Source: Akkermansia muciniphila (GTDB lineage: Bacteria; Verrucomicrobiota; Verrucomicrobiia; Verrucomicrobiales; Akkermansiaceae). From it: DNA of 60,745 nucleotides. Location: contig CAMDLP010000014.1 in the NCBI GenBank assembly GCA_945901795.1, positions 1 through 60,745 on the forward strand. Reading direction: 5' to 3'. Below the pieces are notes generated by a model. The model did no database searches. It had not been told where the DNA came from and saw only the letters and a program-made list of their open reading frames with translations. Below, piece by piece: positions 24,757 to 32,749 of this stretch (position 1 is the first letter of the stretch; every line of letters starts with the position of its first letter). The translations under genes were made by a program, and so were the position numbers.

Positions 24757-25962
24757 ATGTCAGACCCGTCTCTAACGTTCAGCCCCGTTCCTGAAATCAT
24801 CGCGGAAATCGCCGCCGGTCGGCTGGTGATCGTCGCCGATGATCCGGCCCGCGAAAATGAAGCGGACCTTGTCGGCTCCGCGTCCCTTTGCACCCCGGAA
24901 ATGGTCAATTTCATGGCGGTCCATGCCCGCGGATTGATCTGCGCGCCGGTCACCGCCGAGCGGGCTGAGGAACTCGAACTGCCGCAGATGACCCGCCGCA
25001 ACCGGGAGGGCCATAAAACCGCATTCACCGTGAGTGTCGATGCTGCGGAGGGCATCACCACAGGCATTTCCGCGGCCGACCGGGCGTTGACCATCCAACT
25101 GCTCGCCGATCCAAATGTGGGGCCGCATGCGTTCGTCCGCCCCGGCCACGTCTTCCCGCTGCAGGCGGTGGCGGAAGGTGTGCTCCGCCGGACCGGTCAC
25201 ACCGAGGCGGCGCTCGATCTCGCCGGGCTCGCCGGACTGCCGAAAGCGGCGGTGATTTGCGAGATCATGAACGACGACGGCACGATGGCCCGCGTCGGCC
25301 AGCTCGGCGACTATCAGAAGCGCCACGGCCTCAAGGCCTGCACCATCGCCCAGCTCATCGAATACCGCAGGCGCTCGGAGAAGCTCGTGGTCCGCGAGCA
25401 GACGGTGAAGATGCCGACGGATTTCGGCGAGTTCGACTGCCATCTCTATCGGATTTCCACCGATGCCAGCCATCACCTCGCCATGAGCCACGGTGTCATC
25501 GATCCGGAAAAGCCGACGCTCGTCCGGGTCCACTCCGAGTGCCTGACAGGCGATGTTTTCCAATCCCGGCGCTGCGATTGCGGCGGCCAGCTCGCGGCGG
25601 CGCTGGAGCACATTTCCAAGGAAGGCGGCGTGCTGCTCTACCTCCGCCAGGAGGGCAGGGGAATCGGCCTGCCGGCGAAGATTCACGCGTATAAATTGCA
25701 GGAAGAAGGGCTCGATACCATCGAGGCGAATGAAAAACTCGGCTTCGGCTCGGATCTCCGCGACTACGGCATGGGCGCGCAAATCCTCTACGATCTCGGC
25801 GTCCGCAAGATGCGCCTGCTGACGAACAATCCGAAGAAAGTCATCGGCCTGGAAGGCTACGGGCTGGAGATCGTCGAGCAGCTTCCCATCAGTTTGCCGT
25901 CTAATCCGCACAACGAGAAATACCTCGAAACCAAACGGACGCGCATGGGCCACACGCTCTGA
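24757..25962 (+). CDS. ribBA: Bifunctional DHBP synthase / GTP cyclohydrolase II
   Basis: Makes both precursors of riboflavin. The 401-residue protein has an N-terminal RibB domain (1-205) with VIVADDPARENEADLVGSA, where the family usually reads E-D-R-E-N-E-G-D and the acidic E-N-E core is kept. It also has TGISAADRALTI, RPGHVFPL and RTGHTEAALDLAGLAG. The C-terminal RibA domain (about 210-401) has VRVHSECLTGDVFQSRRCDC (zinc Cys residues), LRQEGRGIGL and LRDYGMGAQIL. Both halves look catalytically complete. No FMN riboswitch fits in the 32-base gap upstream. Confidence 0.94.
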   Translation: MSDPSLTFSPVPEIIAEIAAGRLVIVADDPARENEADLVGSASLCTPEMVNFMAVHARGLICAPVTAERAEELELPQMTRRNREGHKTAFTVSVDAAEGITTGISAADRALTIQLLADPNVGPHAFVRPGHVFPLQAVAEGVLRRTGHTEAALDLAGLAGLPKAAVICEIMNDDGTMARVGQLGDYQKRHGLKACTIAQLIEYRRRSEKLVVREQTVKMPTDFGEFDCHLYRISTDASHHLAMSHGVIDPEKPTLVRVHSECLTGDVFQSRRCDCGGQLAAALEHISKEGGVLLYLRQEGRGIGLPAKIHAYKLQEEGLDTIEANEKLGFGSDLRDYGMGAQILYDLGVRKMRLLTNNPKKVIGLEGYGLEIVEQLPISLPSNPHNEKYLETKRTRMGHTL

Positions 25963-25963
25963 C

Positions 25964-26264
25964 CCGGTCGCACCGGATTTCGACCTTGAGGAAGTGGACG
26001 AGGTATTTCTCAAACGCAGCATCGCCTACCTCGAAGAGCATGCCGGGAAACTCCCTTAAAACCTATCTGGCCCTGCGCGCGTTCGACATTCCCGACCAGG
26101 CGCCCGACACCCCGGGCCAGCTCTACAACCTCGACGAGGATCCGGGCGAAACCACCAATCTCGTCGAGAAGATGCCGGAACGCGCCGCCGCCCTCAAGTT
26201 ATTGCTAGATCAATCCCGTCGCTCCGGCCGCAGCGTCCCGCGTTCCGGAGGCAAGTCTCAATGA
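25964..26264 (+). pseudogene. Degenerate sulfatase remnant
   Basis: Two pieces of a formylglycine-type sulfatase in different frames. The first (25973-26058) reads APDFDLEEVDEVFLKRSIAY, then LEEHAGKLP and a stop, matching the middle helix that precedes the K-P-F-F-L-Y strand of sulfatases. The second (about 26045-26264) reads QLYNLDEDPGETTNLVEKMP, the classic sulfatase C-terminus, then a basic tail. The catalytic C-x-P-S-R half is absent. A large deletion plus frameshift has inactivated it. Confidence 0.75.
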
Positions 26265-26525
26265 CTCCTCACCGTTGAGCGTTTGGAACCAGAGCTCCTC
26301 GCCGACAAATAGGCATTGGAAAAGGAGAAGGCCAAGCAGCGGGAAAAGACCCGTGCGGTCACTCCCCCCCAGATAAACGGGTCTGATTGTAAGCGGCGGG
26401 CGGCTGCCGATGGCGCTGCGGCGATGGTTCAGGATTGACCATGATTCCCCCGGTCCGGGATCATTTCTCTGCCCGTGCATCCCTCGCTTCTTGATTCTTC
26501 CAAACCGCCCCGCCACCCTTCGCCC
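26265..26525. other. Intergenic region before mutS with degenerate coding texture
   Basis: A Lys/Glu-rich frame (ALEKEKAKQREKTRAVTPP) at about 26311-26370 is interrupted by stops. It looks like further decay of the sulfatase neighbourhood. The mutS promoter must lie here, but I see no strong -35/-10 match. Confidence 0.35.
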
Positions 26526-29057
26526 ATGTCCGAGCCCGCGTTGACCCCCATGATGGCCCAATACCAGGCCATGCGCCGGTCCCTGCCCGCCGACATCATC
26601 CTGTTTTACCGGCTCGGCGACTTCTATGAAATGTTCTTCGACGACGCGAAAGCCGCCTCGCCGATCATGAATGTCGCCCTCACCAAGCGCGGCGGCACCC
26701 CGATGTGCGGCGTCCCCTATCACGCCGCGCAAGGCTACATCGCCCGCCTGCTCAAGGCTGGCAAACGCGTCGCCATCGCCGAGCAAACGTCCGAGCCCGT
26801 CGCCGGCAAACTCGTCTCCCGCGAGATCGCTCGCATCCTCACGCCCGGCTCGATCGACGACGAAGCGCTGCTCGACAACCAGCGCCCGAACTACCTCGCC
26901 GCCGTCTGCCGCCACGGGAAATCCGCCGGTCTCGCCTGCATCGACCACACCACCGGCGAGTTCACCATCGCCGAGTTCGCCGATCTCGGACTGCTGGAAG
27001 ACGAGCTCGCCCGCATCTCCCCCTCCGAGCTACTCATCCCGGACCACCAATCCGCCGAGTTCGGAAAACTCACGAACTGCCTGATTTACGAAGGCTACAC
27101 CTTCCTCCCCGAGCACGCGAACCAACTCCTCAAGGACCATTTCAACGTCCACTCGCTCGACGGCTTCGGCTGCGCGAATCTCCACGCCGCCAGCGGGGCC
27201 GGGGGCGCGGTGCTCCACTACCTCATCCATCAGCTGCGGAGAAACTGCACCCACCTGCACCCGCCGCACGTTAGGGAAAGCGCCGACCACGTGCTCATCG
27301 ATGCCGCCTCCCAGCGGAATCTCGACCTCGTCGATTCCCGCTCCGGCAAGGCCCACACACTGCTAGGCGTGCTCGACCGCACCGCCACCCCGATGGGTGC
27401 GCGACTGCTCCGCGACTGGATCCTCCACCCGCTGCGCGACCTAACCGCGCTCACCGCCCGGCAGGACATCATCGCCGCGTTTCTCGCAGAACCCTTCCTC
27501 CTCTCGAAATGCCGCGAATCCTTGAAAGGCATCCGCGACATCGAGCGCACCACCTCCCGCCTCTCCCAAGGCTCGGGAAATGCCCGCGATCTCCAATCGC
27601 TCTCAATTTCCCTCTCGCACATCCCTTCACTCAAGCAGGATCTGTCTTCTCTAAGTAACATAGGCGTCTCGCCTGTGCCGGACGATGGCCGTCTCGGCCG
27701 TCGTCTTCTCCTCCAATCTTCCATTCTCCCCCATCTCCACGAGTTCCACGAACTCACGGAAATGCTTTCCCAGGCGCTAACCGACGAGCCGCCCGCCCAC
27801 CTCCGCGACGGCGGCGTCATCCGCGACGGCTGGTCGCCCGCGCTCGACGAACTTCGCGACGCCTCCCGCGGCGGCAAGGACTGGATCGCCCGCCTTCAGG
27901 AAGACGAACGCAAGCGCACCGGCATCGACTCACTCAAAATCAAATTCAACAACGTCTTCGGTTACTTCATCGAGATCACCACCAGCCATCTAGCGAAAGT
28001 CCCGGACGACTACACGCGCAAGCAAACCATGTCCAATGCCGAGCGCTACATCACCCCGGCGCTCAAGGAGATGGAAAACAAAGTGCTCGGCGCCGAAGAA
28101 CGCTCGAAACAACTCGAAAACGAACTCTTCCTCGAACTTCGCGCCCGCGTCATCACCCACCTGCCCGCGCTCCAGGAAACCGCCGCCGCCGTCGCCGAAA
28201 TCGATGTCCTTTGCGCTCTATCCGAAGTCGCGCAATACCACCGTCACTGCCGCCCGGTCCTCAACACCGGCAACGGCTTCTTCGTCATCAACGGCCGCCA
28301 CCCCGTGCTCGAGCAAACGCTCACCGACGTCAAGTTCGTCCCTAACGACACCGAACTCGATCCCGACACCGCCCGGCTGCAAATCCTAACCGGCCCCAAC
28401 ATGGCCGGTAAATCCACCTACATCCGCCAGATCGCGCTCATCGCCGTGATGGCCCAGATCGGCGCCTACGTCCCCGCCGAGTCCGCCACCCTCGGGTTGG
28501 TCGACCGCATCTTCTGCCGCGTCGGTGCTAGCGACGATCTATCACGCGGCCATTCCACCTTCATGGTTGAGATGAGCGAAACCGCCCTCATCCTCAACCA
28601 CGCCACCGACCGCTCGCTCGTCATTCTCGACGAGATCGGCCGCGGCACCGCGACCTTCGACGGCCTGTCCATCGCCTGGGCCGTCGCCGAGCATTTGCAT
28701 GACACCATCGGCTGCCGCACCCTCTTCGCCACTCACTACCACGAGCTCACCGACCTCGCGAACACCAAGAGCGCCGTCGCCAACTACAACGTCGCGGTTA
28801 GAGAATGGAACGAGGAGATCATCTTCCTCCACAAGATCCTCCCCGGAGCCGCTGACAAGAGTTACGGCATTCAGGTCGCCCGCCTCGCCGGCCTTCCGAA
28901 AGTCGTCGTCGAGCGCGCCAAGTCCATCCTCTCCCACCTCGAGCTCCACTCCGTGAAACCCGAGGCGAAAACCCAAGGCCCGAAGGCGAAGAACACCGTC
29001 CAGGACGCCCTTCCCCGCCCGAACGCCCCGCAAATGGACCTCTTCGCGGATTTCTGA
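26526..29057 (+). CDS. mutS: DNA mismatch repair protein MutS
   Basis: Recognises mismatches and recruits MutL. 843 residues from ATG at 26526. Domain I starts LTPMMAQYQAMRRSLPADII and includes FYRLGDFYEMFFDDA, with the mismatch-stacking F-Y-E motif. Connector, core and clamp follow, then the ATPase with Walker A GPNMAGKSTYIRQ, the DDLSRGHSTFMVEM signature, Walker B LVILDEIGRGTATFDG and ATHYHEL. The C-terminal tail ends QMDLFADF, a beta-clamp-type motif. About 20 residues encoded at 27645-27712 (SNIGVSPVPDDGRLGRRLLL) interrupt the core domain and derive from a palindromic repeat. Confidence 0.95.
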   Translation: MSEPALTPMMAQYQAMRRSLPADIILFYRLGDFYEMFFDDAKAASPIMNVALTKRGGTPMCGVPYHAAQGYIARLLKAGKRVAIAEQTSEPVAGKLVSREIARILTPGSIDDEALLDNQRPNYLAAVCRHGKSAGLACIDHTTGEFTIAEFADLGLLEDELARISPSELLIPDHQSAEFGKLTNCLIYEGYTFLPEHANQLLKDHFNVHSLDGFGCANLHAASGAGGAVLHYLIHQLRRNCTHLHPPHVRESADHVLIDAASQRNLDLVDSRSGKAHTLLGVLDRTATPMGARLLRDWILHPLRDLTALTARQDIIAAFLAEPFLLSKCRESLKGIRDIERTTSRLSQGSGNARDLQSLSISLSHIPSLKQDLSSLSNIGVSPVPDDGRLGRRLLLQSSILPHLHEFHELTEMLSQALTDEPPAHLRDGGVIRDGWSPALDELRDASRGGKDWIARLQEDERKRTGIDSLKIKFNNVFGYFIEITTSHLAKVPDDYTRKQTMSNAERYITPALKEMENKVLGAEERSKQLENELFLELRARVITHLPALQETAAAVAEIDVLCALSEVAQYHRHCRPVLNTGNGFFVINGRHPVLEQTLTDVKFVPNDTELDPDTARLQILTGPNMAGKSTYIRQIALIAVMAQIGAYVPAESATLGLVDRIFCRVGASDDLSRGHSTFMVEMSETALILNHATDRSLVILDEIGRGTATFDGLSIAWAVAEHLHDTIGCRTLFATHYHELTDLANTKSAVANYNVAVREWNEEIIFLHKILPGAADKSYGIQVARLAGLPKVVVERAKSILSHLELHSVKPEAKTQGPKAKNTVQDALPRPNAPQMDLFADF
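27663..27703. repeat. Palindromic repeat inserted in frame within mutS
   Basis: Two mini-hairpins share the loop TCT: GGCG-TCT-CGCC (27663-27673) and CGATGGCCG-TCT-CGGCCGTCG (27683-27703). They encode residues with no counterpart in other MutS proteins, placed between the DLSSL and SSILPHLHEFHEL segments. The insert keeps the frame. Confidence 0.65.
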
Positions 29058-29134
29058 ACGGACCGCGGCCAAATTCAGCTTTACACGACACTAGCAGGAA
29101 ACATGTTCATGTTTATCCATGAACCCTTCGGAGA

Positions 29135-30670
29135 TCAGTAACTCCGGCCCCAGATGGCGAAGGTAGTCGTCTCCTCGCCGGTAAGGATGCACTTTCCGCT
29201 AGAGGCGCGGAGGGTGTCCGGGAGCTTGGCTTCGGCGATGGGCAGGCAGCGGATGGTGATTTTATGCTGCTTGGAGAGTTCTTCCTCCTGCTCGCGGGTG
29301 CCGGCCCACGGGGTGTAGAGCCAGCCGGGATTTTCCGTGGCCCAGTGGCCGTGGAACACATCGAGGCGGGTACAGAAGGTGATGTTCGCGTTGCGGAAGG
29401 CGGTGGCGCGGGCGAGCAGGGATTGGTGGATCTCGCCGAGGATCTCGGGCGCGCGCTGGATGAAGGATTCCTTGTCGGCGAAGTCCTTTTCAGAGATCGG
29501 CTGGTCGCGGCGTTGCACGCAGATTTTCCGGGTCTCGATGTCGCGCGGGCCGATCTCGATGCGGATCGGCACGCCTTTCTTGATCCATTCCCACTTTTTC
29601 ACGCCGCCTGATAGATCGCGGGTATCGACGTGAACGCGGAGCGTGTCGCCGTGGAATGTCTGGTGGCGCAGGGTTTCGGCAAGCGCCTGGCAGGAGGCGA
29701 GCACCGCCTCGCGGCTGTCTTCCTTGGGCGTGATCGGGAGAATCACGATCTGTTGGGTGGCGACGCGCGGCGGTAGGACCAGGCCGTCGTCGTCCGAGTG
29801 CGCCATGATCAGCGTGCCGATGAGGCGGGTAGAAACGCCCCATGAAGTGGTGTGCGCGTGTTGGACGGTGCCGTCGCGACCGGTGAACGAGATGTTCTGC
29901 GCCTTGGAAAAATTTTGGCCGAGGTAGTGCGAGGTGCCGGCTTGGATGGCTTTGCAGTCCTGGACCATCGCCTCGACGGTGAAGGTCATTTCAGCGCCGG
30001 GAAAGCGCTCGTTCTCGGTTTTCTCACCGGGAAGGACGGGGATAGCGAGGTGGTCGCGGAGGAATTCCTCGTATTGGCCGTGGATCATTTTGGTTTCCAC
30101 GATCGCTTCTTCCTTCGTCTCGTGGGCGGTGTGGCCTTCCTGCCAGAGGAACTCGGCGGTGCGGAGGAAAAGGCGCGGGCGCATTTCCCAGCGCATCACG
30201 TTCGCCCATTGGTTGATCAGCAGCGGCAGATCGCGGTAAGACTCGATCCAACGGGCGAAGGCCGCGCCGATGATGGTCTCGGAGGTCGGCCGGATGACGT
30301 AAGGCTCGGCGAGTTCGCCGGAGGGAACCATCTTGGTTTTCCCGGTGAGCGGGTCTTTCACGACTTCAAGGCGGTGGTGGGTGACCACGGCGCACTCGGT
30401 GGCGAATCCTTCGGCGTGTTCCGCCTCTTTTTCCAAATAGGAGAGCGGGATGAGCAGCGGGAAATAGGCGTTCTGGTGGCCGGTCGCCTTGAAGCGGCGG
30501 TCGAGCTGCTGCTGGATGAGTTCCCAGATGCCGTAGCCCCACGGCTTGATCACCATGCAGCCGCGGGTTTCCGAGTTTTCCGCGAGGTCGGCGGCTTTGA
30601 TGACTTGCTGATACCACTCGGGGAAATCCTGGGAGCGGGTCGGGGTGATGGCGGTCTTTTCTGAGGACAT
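29135..30670 (-). CDS. proS: Prolyl-tRNA synthetase (eukaryote/archaeal type)
   Basis: Charges tRNA-Pro. 511 residues from ATG at 30670 (MSSEKTAITPTRSQDFPEWY). This is the short class II ProRS without the bacterial editing insertion: FPEWYQQVIKAADLAE, RGCMVIKPWGYGIWELIQQQ, then motif 2 around YVIRPTSETIIGAAF and RWEMRPRLFLRTAEFLWQEG. The late catalytic segment is GVSTRLIGTLIMAHSDDDGL. An anticodon-binding domain follows and a C-terminal zinc-type domain ends IWGRSY. Many Verrucomicrobiota and other bacteria carry this type. The gene is divergent from 30841-31434, with 170 bases between. Confidence 0.92.
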   Translation of the reverse strand: MSSEKTAITPTRSQDFPEWYQQVIKAADLAENSETRGCMVIKPWGYGIWELIQQQLDRRFKATGHQNAYFPLLIPLSYLEKEAEHAEGFATECAVVTHHRLEVVKDPLTGKTKMVPSGELAEPYVIRPTSETIIGAAFARWIESYRDLPLLINQWANVMRWEMRPRLFLRTAEFLWQEGHTAHETKEEAIVETKMIHGQYEEFLRDHLAIPVLPGEKTENERFPGAEMTFTVEAMVQDCKAIQAGTSHYLGQNFSKAQNISFTGRDGTVQHAHTTSWGVSTRLIGTLIMAHSDDDGLVLPPRVATQQIVILPITPKEDSREAVLASCQALAETLRHQTFHGDTLRVHVDTRDLSGGVKKWEWIKKGVPIRIEIGPRDIETRKICVQRRDQPISEKDFADKESFIQRAPEILGEIHQSLLARATAFRNANITFCTRLDVFHGHWATENPGWLYTPWAGTREQEEELSKQHKITIRCLPIAEAKLPDTLRASSGKCILTGEETTTFAIWGRSY

Positions 30671-30840
30671 GGTGGCTGCGCCCATTGGAATCACGGCGCA
30701 CGGCAAAGAGCATCAAAAATTTCTCCCGGACCGCGACTTTGGGCGGCGGGAAATTTTCCGGAAAATCGCGAGTTGGGGGTTTGACAGGCCGGGGGCAAGT
30801 TGTCTTAGTCACTCGCAAGGAAACAAAAACCCTAGAGCGC

Positions 30841-31434
30841 ATGAGCGAAAACGAAAACCAACCACCAGCTCCGTCCAAGCAGACGTCGAGCGTGCCCCTT
30901 AAAAAGGAAACTGTCCGCATCACCTTGAAAGCGGCCGACGCGCCTCCTGCCATTCCGTCGGCCACCGTGCCGATGGCGCCGCCAGTGAGGCCGCCAATAC
31001 CGGGTGGCCCTCCGACCGCGACCGGCGGTCCGCCGCGACCCACCGCTCCGGCACCGACCATTCCACTCCGCACGGCTGGCGCTCCTACCATGGCACCGGC
31101 ACCGACGATCCGCTTGGCGACTTCCGCCGCGCCGACTGGAGCCATCAGGCCTCCCGGGGGCTTGCCGACCATGGCTCTGCCGAAAGCCACGGTCCAGCTT
31201 CAGCCTCCGACGCAAGCGTTAGGCACGACCTTTCCGCCGTCACAGGCGATGACCGTTCAAGCGGACGAAGAAGAGGATGAAGAGGCCGGACAAGGCCTCG
31301 TGGCCATTCTCTCCGGTGTCGGTCTCGCGGCGGCGATTGTCGTCCTGGTCTTCCAAGTGATGACCGCCGACACTTGGATCAACGCGGAAGACAACGAGAA
31401 GAAGGGTGACTGGACCCAGCTTTCGCCGCTCTGA
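30841..31434 (+). CDS. Proline-rich single-span membrane protein, unknown function
   Basis: A 197-residue protein: a short charged N-terminus with KKETVRITLKAA, a long Pro/Ala/Thr/Gly-rich disordered stretch (about 45-135), an acidic patch QADEEEDEEAGQG and one C-terminal membrane span LVAILSGVGLAAAIVVLVFQ. A short tail TWINAEDNEKKGDWTQLSPL follows. It looks tail-anchored, with the disordered part in the cytoplasm. I recognise no named family. The start ATG at 30841 is supported by the switch to biased coding composition there. No partner gene is adjacent. Confidence 0.7.
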   Translation: MSENENQPPAPSKQTSSVPLKKETVRITLKAADAPPAIPSATVPMAPPVRPPIPGGPPTATGGPPRPTAPAPTIPLRTAGAPTMAPAPTIRLATSAAPTGAIRPPGGLPTMALPKATVQLQPPTQALGTTFPPSQAMTVQADEEEDEEAGQGLVAILSGVGLAAAIVVLVFQVMTADTWINAEDNEKKGDWTQLSPL

Positions 31435-31540
31435 GCACATTTCCCGCAAACATCGTTCCCGCCGCAGCTGTTATTTCTCCCGCCCTCCGGGGTTGGGAAT
31501 TTACAACTGACTGAGAAAACCGGTTTCAGCAACCTTTCAC

Positions 31541-31576
31541 CAAGAGCCGCCCTCGCGATCAGCAGGGCGGCTCTTG
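31541..31576. other. Strong 13-bp hairpin upstream of trxA
   Basis: CAAGAGCCGCCCT (31541-31553) pairs perfectly with AGGGCGGCTCTTG (31564-31576). No T-run follows on either strand. It ends 33 bases before trxA, so it may be a factor-dependent terminator of the preceding gene or a structured leader of trxA. Confidence 0.5.
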
Positions 31577-31608
31577 ACGTATCGGGATTCTGGATTCAGA
31601 TTCCGCGC

Positions 31609-31929
31609 ATGGCTCTGAACCTTACCGACGCAAATTTTCAATCCGAAGTAATCGACTCCAACTTGCCCGTCCTCGTGGACTTTTGGGCCGAATGGTGCGG
31701 CCCCTGCAAAATGATCGGCCCCGTGATCGACCAAGTCGCCACCGATCTCGAAGGCGTGGCCAAGGTCGGCAAGGTCAACGTGGACGAAGCCCGCGAGCTC
31801 GCCGTGAAATACAACGTGCGCTCGATCCCGCTGCTGCTGTTCTTCAAGAACGGCGAGGTCAAGGACCAGATCGTCGGCGCGAGCGTGACCAAGGACCAGC
31901 TCAAGGCAAAGCTGCAAGCGCTCGCGTAA
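31609..31929 (+). CDS. trxA: Thioredoxin
   Basis: Cytosolic dithiol reductant of 106 residues, with no signal peptide. The active site WAEWCGPCKMIGP, the buried Asp in VDFWAEW, the cis-Pro segment VRSIPLLLFFKNGE and the VGASVTKDQLKAKL helix are all present at standard positions. It has its own terminator and is probably monocistronic. Confidence 0.96.
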   Translation: MALNLTDANFQSEVIDSNLPVLVDFWAEWCGPCKMIGPVIDQVATDLEGVAKVGKVNVDEARELAVKYNVRSIPLLLFFKNGEVKDQIVGASVTKDQLKAKLQALA

Positions 31930-31954
31930 ACCGCTCCGCTGAAATTTCAAACAA

Positions 31955-31986
31955 CCGTCCCGGAGAGATCCGGGGCGGTTTTTTTG
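31955..31986 (+). terminator. Intrinsic terminator after trxA
   Basis: CCGTCCCGG pairs with CCGGGGCGG (one wobble) around AGAGAT, followed by seven T. Confidence 0.92.
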
Positions 31987-32053
31987 CGATCGGAAACATG
32001 GGGAAGTCTCAGAAACACCTTGCCCAGACTCATCTCCGCGCGATCCTAGATCG

Positions 32054-32665
32054 ATGAAAAAATTCCTCATGCGTATCCCCCTGCTTGCCACGGCCATCCT
32101 TCCTGTGACCGCGCAACCCACCGCGAAACATTTCGAAACGCGCGCCGAGCCGGCGTCCGCGCCGGTCTATCTGAGCGAATCCGCGCTGCCGGAAGGTTGG
32201 CCGGTTCCTGGTCCTTTCGATCAGGTGACGCGGAAAAAATACCCCGCCTACCGCGCGGCGTTCACCGTCGGCTCCAGCTCTAACGGTGGCTTCTGGACGC
32301 TTTTCAAACATATCAAGCGCAACGGCATTCCAATGACATCGCCCGTGGAAATGACCATGAAGGACGAGTCCGGCGGCGGGATGAAAATGGAGCGAATGGG
32401 CTTTCTCTATCAATCCCCCGAAGTCGGCAAACCCGGCGCGGATGGCGAAACCGTCAACGTCCGCGATGTCCCGGCGTTGAGCGTGCTCAGCTACACTTGG
32501 CAGGGACCGCGTGGCGATGCGGAGGTCGCCAAGGCGCGCGCGGCGATCGACGCGGTGCTGGCGGAGAAGAAGCTTCAGGTGGCGGGCTATCGGTTGTTCG
32601 GATATAACAGCCCGTCGGTGCCGCGGAAGAAGCAGACTTACGAGCTGCAGGCGGTGCTGAAGTAG
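32054..32665 (+). CDS. Exported SOUL-type heme-binding family protein
   Basis: A 203-residue protein with signal peptide MKKFLMRIPLLATAILPVTA. The domain carries SOUL/HBP features: YPAYRAAFTVGSSSNGGFWT, LFKHIKRNGIPMTSPVEMTM (the I-x-M-T-x-P-V motif is diagnostic), a middle strand KMERMGFLYQSPE, RDVPALSVLSYTWQG and YRLFGYNSPSVPRKKQTYEL. SOUL proteins bind heme or act in tetrapyrrole handling, and many have unknown roles. Export to the periplasm is less usual. No heme operon is nearby. Confidence 0.82.
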   Translation: MKKFLMRIPLLATAILPVTAQPTAKHFETRAEPASAPVYLSESALPEGWPVPGPFDQVTRKKYPAYRAAFTVGSSSNGGFWTLFKHIKRNGIPMTSPVEMTMKDESGGGMKMERMGFLYQSPEVGKPGADGETVNVRDVPALSVLSYTWQGPRGDAEVAKARAAIDAVLAEKKLQVAGYRLFGYNSPSVPRKKQTYELQAVLK

Positions 32666-32673
32666 TTGGAATA

Positions 32674-32708
32674 GAAAAAGCCTCTCGTTCGCACGAGAGG
32701 CTTTTTTG
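32674..32708. terminator. Bidirectional intrinsic terminator between the SOUL gene and typA
   Basis: AAAAAGCCTCTCGT and ACGAGAGGCTTTTTT form a perfect stem around TCGC, with an A-run before and a T-run after. It can terminate both converging transcripts. Confidence 0.92.
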
Positions 32709-32749
32709 AAAGACGGAAGAACGGACTGAAGTCCGGGACTGCTTTTTCG

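Noticed and set aside
24757-25140. Loss of DHBP synthase activity in ribBA because the E-D-R-E-N-E-G-D motif is altered
   Set aside because: The acidic E-N-E core, the R-P-G-H segment and the T-G-H-T-E-A motif are intact, so activity is likely retained.
31541-31576. Hairpin before trxA as an intrinsic terminator
   Set aside because: Perfect stem but no T-run on either strand; listed only as a structured element.
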